Part shown: positions 59,713-64,000 of the stretch, one piece after another
Layout: the number at the start of each line of letters is the position of its first letter
Numbering within the stretch: position 1 is the stretch's first letter
Assembly (NCBI RefSeq): GCF_037975245.1
Contig: NC_092576.1
Location: forward strand, 26,239,611 to 26,303,610
DNA: 64,000 nucleotides
Origin: Apostichopus japonicus
Taxonomy: Eukaryota > Echinodermata > Holothuroidea > Aspidochirotida > Stichopodidae
Direction of reading: 5' to 3'
The notes under the pieces: model-generated
Told to the model about the DNA's origin: nothing
Seen by the model: only the letters and a program-made list of their open reading frames with translations
Database searches by the model: none
Program-made: the position numbers and the translations under genes

Positions 59713-60478
59713 GTCTAAAAATGCATGAGTTTCTCACACAGTAGTTTTTAGTTTTCTTTCAATTGTGAGACATTCCTTATTTGATGTTGTGAGCAAATAT
59801 AAGTACTGCTTTGAAGTTGATATTACAGTTGAATTTCTTTTGCATTCTTTTCTTCCTTTTTTTGGGGGGGGGGTGACAGTTTTCTCCGTATTGTGGTCCC
59901 GTTACAGGATAGCTATTTGCCAATGTTTCATAGAGCCTCAAGCGATACATATTTTCCAGCACTTGCAGTGAATCTTTTAGGTAAAGATTTGATAATTACA
60001 GAGTATACAACGTTTCCATATATTTCAATGCTCACTTCTTTACTTTCTTTCACACTGTTAGTACTGTACAATTATTATTATGCTTTTTGTTTTCATGTGG
60101 CACTTGGCAGCTCATCTGCAACATTTATTAAATATTCCAGGAGGAATGGGGGCACTGGGAACAGAAGCTGAAAAATGGGGGGGGGGGGGGGTGAGAGACT
60201 GGTGTTGGTACACTATGCCAGAAACTGAATGAAAGTAGCCATGGAAGTTTCCTCTTTTATATTTATTGTATTGGGCCGTAAGTAAGTTGTTCAAAAATCA
60301 ATTGTAACAAATGGTTATGTGCTGCAGTATTAAAAAAAAAACAAGAAATGACATGAATATTGAAGGTGAAACTCATAACAAAGAGATATTTAACTTTCTT
60401 GAACTTTAATATAACATTTTCAACCCTGGACAAAATTGACGCTAGAAAGTTTATGGAGCCTGACTGAGAAAATATGGC
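59713..60478. other. 3' spacer between the converging genes
   Basis: Holds two G-runs (about 59861-59872 and 60177-60190) and AT-rich sequence. No coding. Confidence 0.5.
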
Positions 60479-62062
60479 TTACAATGAAACCAAAGGAGAA
60501 CGTAGATTCATCAAAGCAGCGCAAACAGTATTAATGTCATCAACAAGAGGTATCAGAGTGATTGGTAAAGTGTCCTTCAGAATACGGAACCATTTCATGC
60601 GGCCAATGGCCCGCTCAACGTGAATCCGCGCATTAGCAATCTTTTTGGTGCGTCCAACTTCTTCTGGTGCCTGCTGTTCTTTTCCTTTGCTCGGGGGTGG
60701 GATTTCGAGGGAGGCTTGTTTGAGGAGAAGTTCTTCTTTAATTGTGAAACCCCCGTCTGCAAGGATTAAATCATGAGGATCAATAAGGTTCAAGAATCCA
60801 GACTCCTTAGTGATATGCACATCTGATGTTCTTCCACCCCATGCTTTTGATAAGAAGGATATCATTCCATTGGGGGGCTATTGCTACCATATATTTTACC
60901 GTATTGTGATGCTTATAGTCACTCCATGTTAATGCTTGCAGTTCCAAGTTCCTGGGACGTTCTATAAATATTTCAGAGCAGTCCAATGTGCATCGAAGAT
61001 TTGGGTACTTCTTTTTCAAAGACGGTGGCATGCTTGTCAGAACTTGCACCTTGTCAGGCCATAAAATGAGTGGTTTCAGTTCAAATGCAAGGAATTTGAT
61101 CCACGTAGTAAATATGTTCGAGGCTGTACCAATTGAAACAAAGAATAAACTTGCGAGGAATGCCATCGTCAACGACATTTTTAACTTCATTAGTACCATT
61201 ATGAGTTCTCCTTAGCAGTGAGATTTCTTGCAGGTCCTCGTTTCATTGGGGTCCTTTTACCCCTTGGTGTGTTCCTTGGAGAAGACTTCTTGCATCCATA
61301 CCAGTACCTCATTTTTGCAACTTTTGGAAGTAAAAAGTTATGAAAAGCAATGAACTTGTCCCTGCTTTGAATTCCTGTGTATGAGTTCACGCTTGAGTCA
61401 GATTTCAGTACAATGTTACAGATAGAGAAGTAACTCCTTGACGAGCATTTGCTGAGAGCTTTACTTTGTGTCCTTAAATTTAAATGGTTTAGTCGTTCTT
61501 TTAACTTTGAAATTCGGTACATTAATTTCCAAGAAAACCATACGAATGGTCAACTGCTGGATTGTACACTGGTTGATAATCTTCTGTCTCAGTTTTCGTA
61601 TGACATGAAGCAGGAATTGGCACCTTAGCTTCAGGACAGTCTCCATTTTGCTTCTTTGCCTTTTGTAGCTTTTCACTGGTGGATGGGGAACAACGCTTTA
61701 ATAGTGGTTTCCTTGGAAGTTTACCCTTTGAGGATGTAGAAATCAAATCGTATCCAAGCAATTCAGTGGGATCTGGATTGAGTTCTGTAGGTTCTCCATC
61801 CCTAAAATGTTTGGAACAAATCCTACAATACGTTTGTGGCTTCCAATTCTTGCCATCAGTTCCCTTTCTGTTAACCAACTTTACCCATGCTTGACGTCTA
61901 TATGGATGCTTCTTTTCTGATTGAAACGGAAAGAGGCTAAACGGTGGTTTGCATACACAGCTTCCTAACATTAGACCATGTACTTCGCACAGCTGAGCTA
62001 AACAATAGGTCTATATGTTTGGTACTGTTCCCACAGCCAAAATTTGCATATATCCTCACCAT
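60479..62062 (-). CDS. THAP-domain DDE transposase (DDE_Tnp_4 type)
   Basis: Starts at ATG 62062 (MVRIYANFGCGNSTKH). After one frame change the THAP zinc domain continues as KPPFSLFPFQSEKKH, RRQAWVKL, NWKPQTYCRICSKHF and DGEPTELNPDP. A linker with SFYTGI-like SYTGIQSRDKF, then an HTH region, leads into the DDE domain at about 61180-60479: FTTWIKFLAFELKPLILWP, LDCSEIFIERPRNL (first D), TWSDYKHHNTVKY, then after a frame change WGGRTSDVHITKESGFL, ILADGGFTIKEEL (second D) and ARIHVERAIGRMKWFRIL (E). The stop is near 60479. The layout is that of IS5/Harbinger-related transposases with an N-terminal THAP DNA-binding domain. About three frame shifts, some possibly introns or base-count errors. Confidence 0.75.
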
Positions 62063-63010
62063 AATAGATGAAATCTGAAAAAGACAAAGGGAGAAGTATT
62101 TAATATTTGATACTGTACGATCCATGAAACGTCTGATATTTTTGCTATAATTATGACTGCATTTTAAATTTTTAACAAATGTAAAATGGCACAGGTAATG
62201 GAAAGTCCTGAAGGATTCTCCATAATATTCTCCATAATATAATATTCTATAGATCTCAAGTGACATAAATGGAACTATGGGAAGGCTATCAAAAAGTAAG
62301 TCCATAGGAAGATTGAAAGACAGGTCCAATCTGTCAAAGAAACCTGAAAAGTTGTGCATGTGCAACTACTCCAGCCCCCCACCCCCTTCCTCTTTCACTC
62401 CAAACAGACGACTACATATGCAAGTAAGAATGGGACTGATATTCTCTTGACCCTAATTATCTTCGTCACTGTGCACCTGCAACTGCTAGCCTAAGTGAAT
62501 TAACCACAATAGGTCTAGCCAGTACTGTAGCCAACACCGTACAACAATGGGTTTTACTGAATCACTAAATTTACTGTTAGTGTTACATCGTTTCTCTTTT
62601 CCATTCTTATTGTATTGTAACTTGCAGATATGTTCTACGTACGAATGAGTTTTAACAATAGTTTGGCCAAAATCGAAACAACGTTGTGTACGCGACGTCC
62701 TAGCCTACGTCAATTTGGCGATACTCAGGCCTACCCACATTAGTCTCATTTCAAAGATTTTGTAAACAACTGTACTTCCAAATGACGTTTATGATTTCTC
62801 TTCTACTCACCAGTTAGCCGTTATCGTTGTTGAACGGATAAAAACGCAAAGAACAAATTGTTGAAAGTTCGGTTTATTTTGGTTCGTAGTGTAACTTACT
62901 CAGTGTTGATAATTGTCTATGACAGTGACACATACACAGTACAGCTGAGCAAATGCTGTGTTCTTATTTCACCTTTGGAGAAAGGTCACGCACATGCGCA
63001 AAAAGTAATT
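62063..63010. other. 5' region of the THAP transposase gene
   Basis: No clear upstream exon. It includes a C-rich tract near 62375 and reaches the right terminus of the element. Promoter expected here. Confidence 0.4.
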
Positions 63011-63047
63011 TCGAAAAGGCTTATTAATGGGATATAAATACTTCTCC

Positions 63048-63370
63048 TTAAAGGGTGTGAAGACTCCCGCACAAAGAAACGTCTCATGCCCGTTATCTGA
63101 CCTGGTTCCGAATGCGGTGTAACAGAAGTGTTAGACACCACCATTGATCCCAGAAAATACACACACAGCTTGCTACCATCTGTAAATAGCCATTAGTATA
63201 CAGTCAATACAAACATCACGGTCAATACTCACAACACAGTGCACATAGTATCAGGTTTCATTACTGTCTGCATTTTGTAGCGACACCAAAAAAATTCACT
63301 TGCAAGCAAGGGAAAGTAAACTTTTTCAGAGCGTGGCATGCGGTTTAGGGCGAGTCTTCAATACCTTTAA
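63048..63370. mobile_element. 315-bp MITE with TTAA duplication
   Basis: TTAA at 63048-63051 and 63367-63370 flank inverted ends AGGGTGTGAAGACTC (from 63052) and, inverted, AGGTATTGAAGACTC (to 63366). It is non-coding. TTAA points to mobilisation by a Kolobok or piggyBac type transposase; its ends differ from those of the Kolobok at 3388. Confidence 0.72.
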
Positions 63371-64000
63371 ATATACTGCATCGGTTGTTGTCACTTGATC
63401 ATTTGCTTGTGTGTGAGCTAAACAGCTTATATAATATGTAAAAAAATAATACAAACTTTCAAATTGCCAGATATTTACTTGCTAAAAATTATTATCCAAT
63501 CATGATTTGATGCTATCCTTGAGTCCATTATGCAGATGATGAGGCAGATTCCCTTCAACTCTCCATGATGAAGGTAAAACCTTAAATCTTAACCAACTGC
63601 CATTGAGTGTCCATTTGAAAGTTTCAAACACACAAGTGCATTGATTAAAGCAAAGACTTTATTGCTGTGGTTGCATGAACTGGATTTCAGTCTAATAGTC
63701 ACTCACCAGGTTCGTCTTTATCACAGTCTGCTAACTGTGGCTTTTTATGTTAGGAGGTTTTCTTCAGAGCACATGTCACCTTTGATTTGTAAAAATATCC
63801 TGAAATTCAGGGAGTTATAATTTACTGTGTAAAGATAATTGGAAAAGATTTTTTTTTAACTTCAATCGTCAATGTGGGTGTCAACTAGGGGAATAAGGAG
63901 TTACTGATGCAATGAGTTTCTGGCATAAGTGCATTTATAATGTGTTAAAACTTGAAAGGTGTATCATACTGCATCCCCCCCCCCCCCCCTCTTAATTTGA
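63371..64000. other. No gene recognised
   Basis: AT-rich sequence ending in a C16 run near 63974-63989. Confidence 0.5.

Larger units (their letters stand above)
57178..63023. mobile_element. ISL2EU-type DNA transposon with YqaJ nuclease and THAP/DDE transposase
   Basis: Termini AGCCTTTTCGGAAT (57180) and the inverse of AGCCTTTTCGAAAT (to 63021) match at 13 of 14 positions and are flanked by TA on both sides (57178-57179, 63022-63023). The 5.84-kb element has two converging genes: SWIM/YqaJ (plus) and THAP/DDE_Tnp_4 (minus). As I recall, ISL2EU elements in repeat classifications combine an IS5-like transposase with a YqaJ-type nuclease and make 2-bp duplications. PIF/Harbinger is the close alternative, but it normally makes 3-bp duplications. 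Confidence 0.75.

Overview
The window reads as animal nuclear DNA: AT-rich (my estimate is about 36% GC), with short exons bounded by GT/AG signals, no operons, and almost every coding signal belonging to a transposable element. The mix of families (EnSpm/CACTA with animal-type transposases, Kolobok, a THAP/DDE plus YqaJ element, a protein-primed PolB element, BEL/Pao, a LINE tail, U2-headed short repeats, tesmin/CXC and P2X7-like domain proteins) suggests a marine invertebrate, perhaps an echinoderm or other deuterostome. I cannot name the species and I see no convincing ordinary host gene.

Left half (1-25 kb) is a nest. A fossil protein-primed DNA polymerase element (1-348 and 24032-24506) is split by a 23.7-kb EnSpm/CACTA element (EnSpm-1, 349-24031) with CCCTTAC ends. 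EnSpm-1 has its transposase on the minus strand near the left end, a BEN-domain gene on the plus strand towards the right end, and arrays of short motifs just inside both ends. A 9.9-kb Kolobok transposon (3388-13304, TTAA on both sides) sits inside the EnSpm-1 transposase gene, and a 454-bp hAT-type element (14712-15165) lies further in. The Kolobok carries its own spliced transposase (minus) plus a divergently placed gene for an RGG-rich protein with a P2X7-like cytoplasmic zinc domain (plus).

Middle (25-49 kb): a broken tesmin/CXC-type gene (26.6-30.6 kb) is followed by the C-terminal part of a Mutator-like-transposase-type gene. That part is interrupted by a second EnSpm element (EnSpm-2, 30800-42793). 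EnSpm-2 has the same plan as EnSpm-1: CCCTTAC ends, minus-strand transposase at the left, plus-strand BEN-domain gene at the right, and its own subterminal motif (TTGCGCAA). A 5'-truncated BEL/Pao fossil lies in the middle of its transposase. A third EnSpm transposase (plus, 45.4-47.0 kb) ends in a third kind of subterminal array (ATTCGAAT) and another GTAAGGG end at 48211. A U2-snRNA-headed SINE with a 9-bp target duplication is at 43999-44176.

Right part (49-64 kb): a Kolobok-like transposase fragment, a hAT-like gene cut by a long-inverted-repeat element with a TTTAAA-rich array, a LINE 3' end, and a nearly complete 5.8-kb ISL2EU-type transposon (57180-63021). The last carries a SWIM/YqaJ nuclease gene converging on a THAP/DDE transposase gene. 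A TTAA-flanked MITE follows directly.

The most interesting point is the repeated EnSpm architecture: two separate elements each carry a BEN-domain gene opposite the transposase, and each element family has private, palindromic subterminal motifs. I propose that the BEN protein is the element's own end-binding factor, comparable in role to TNPA of plant En/Spm. That is inference.
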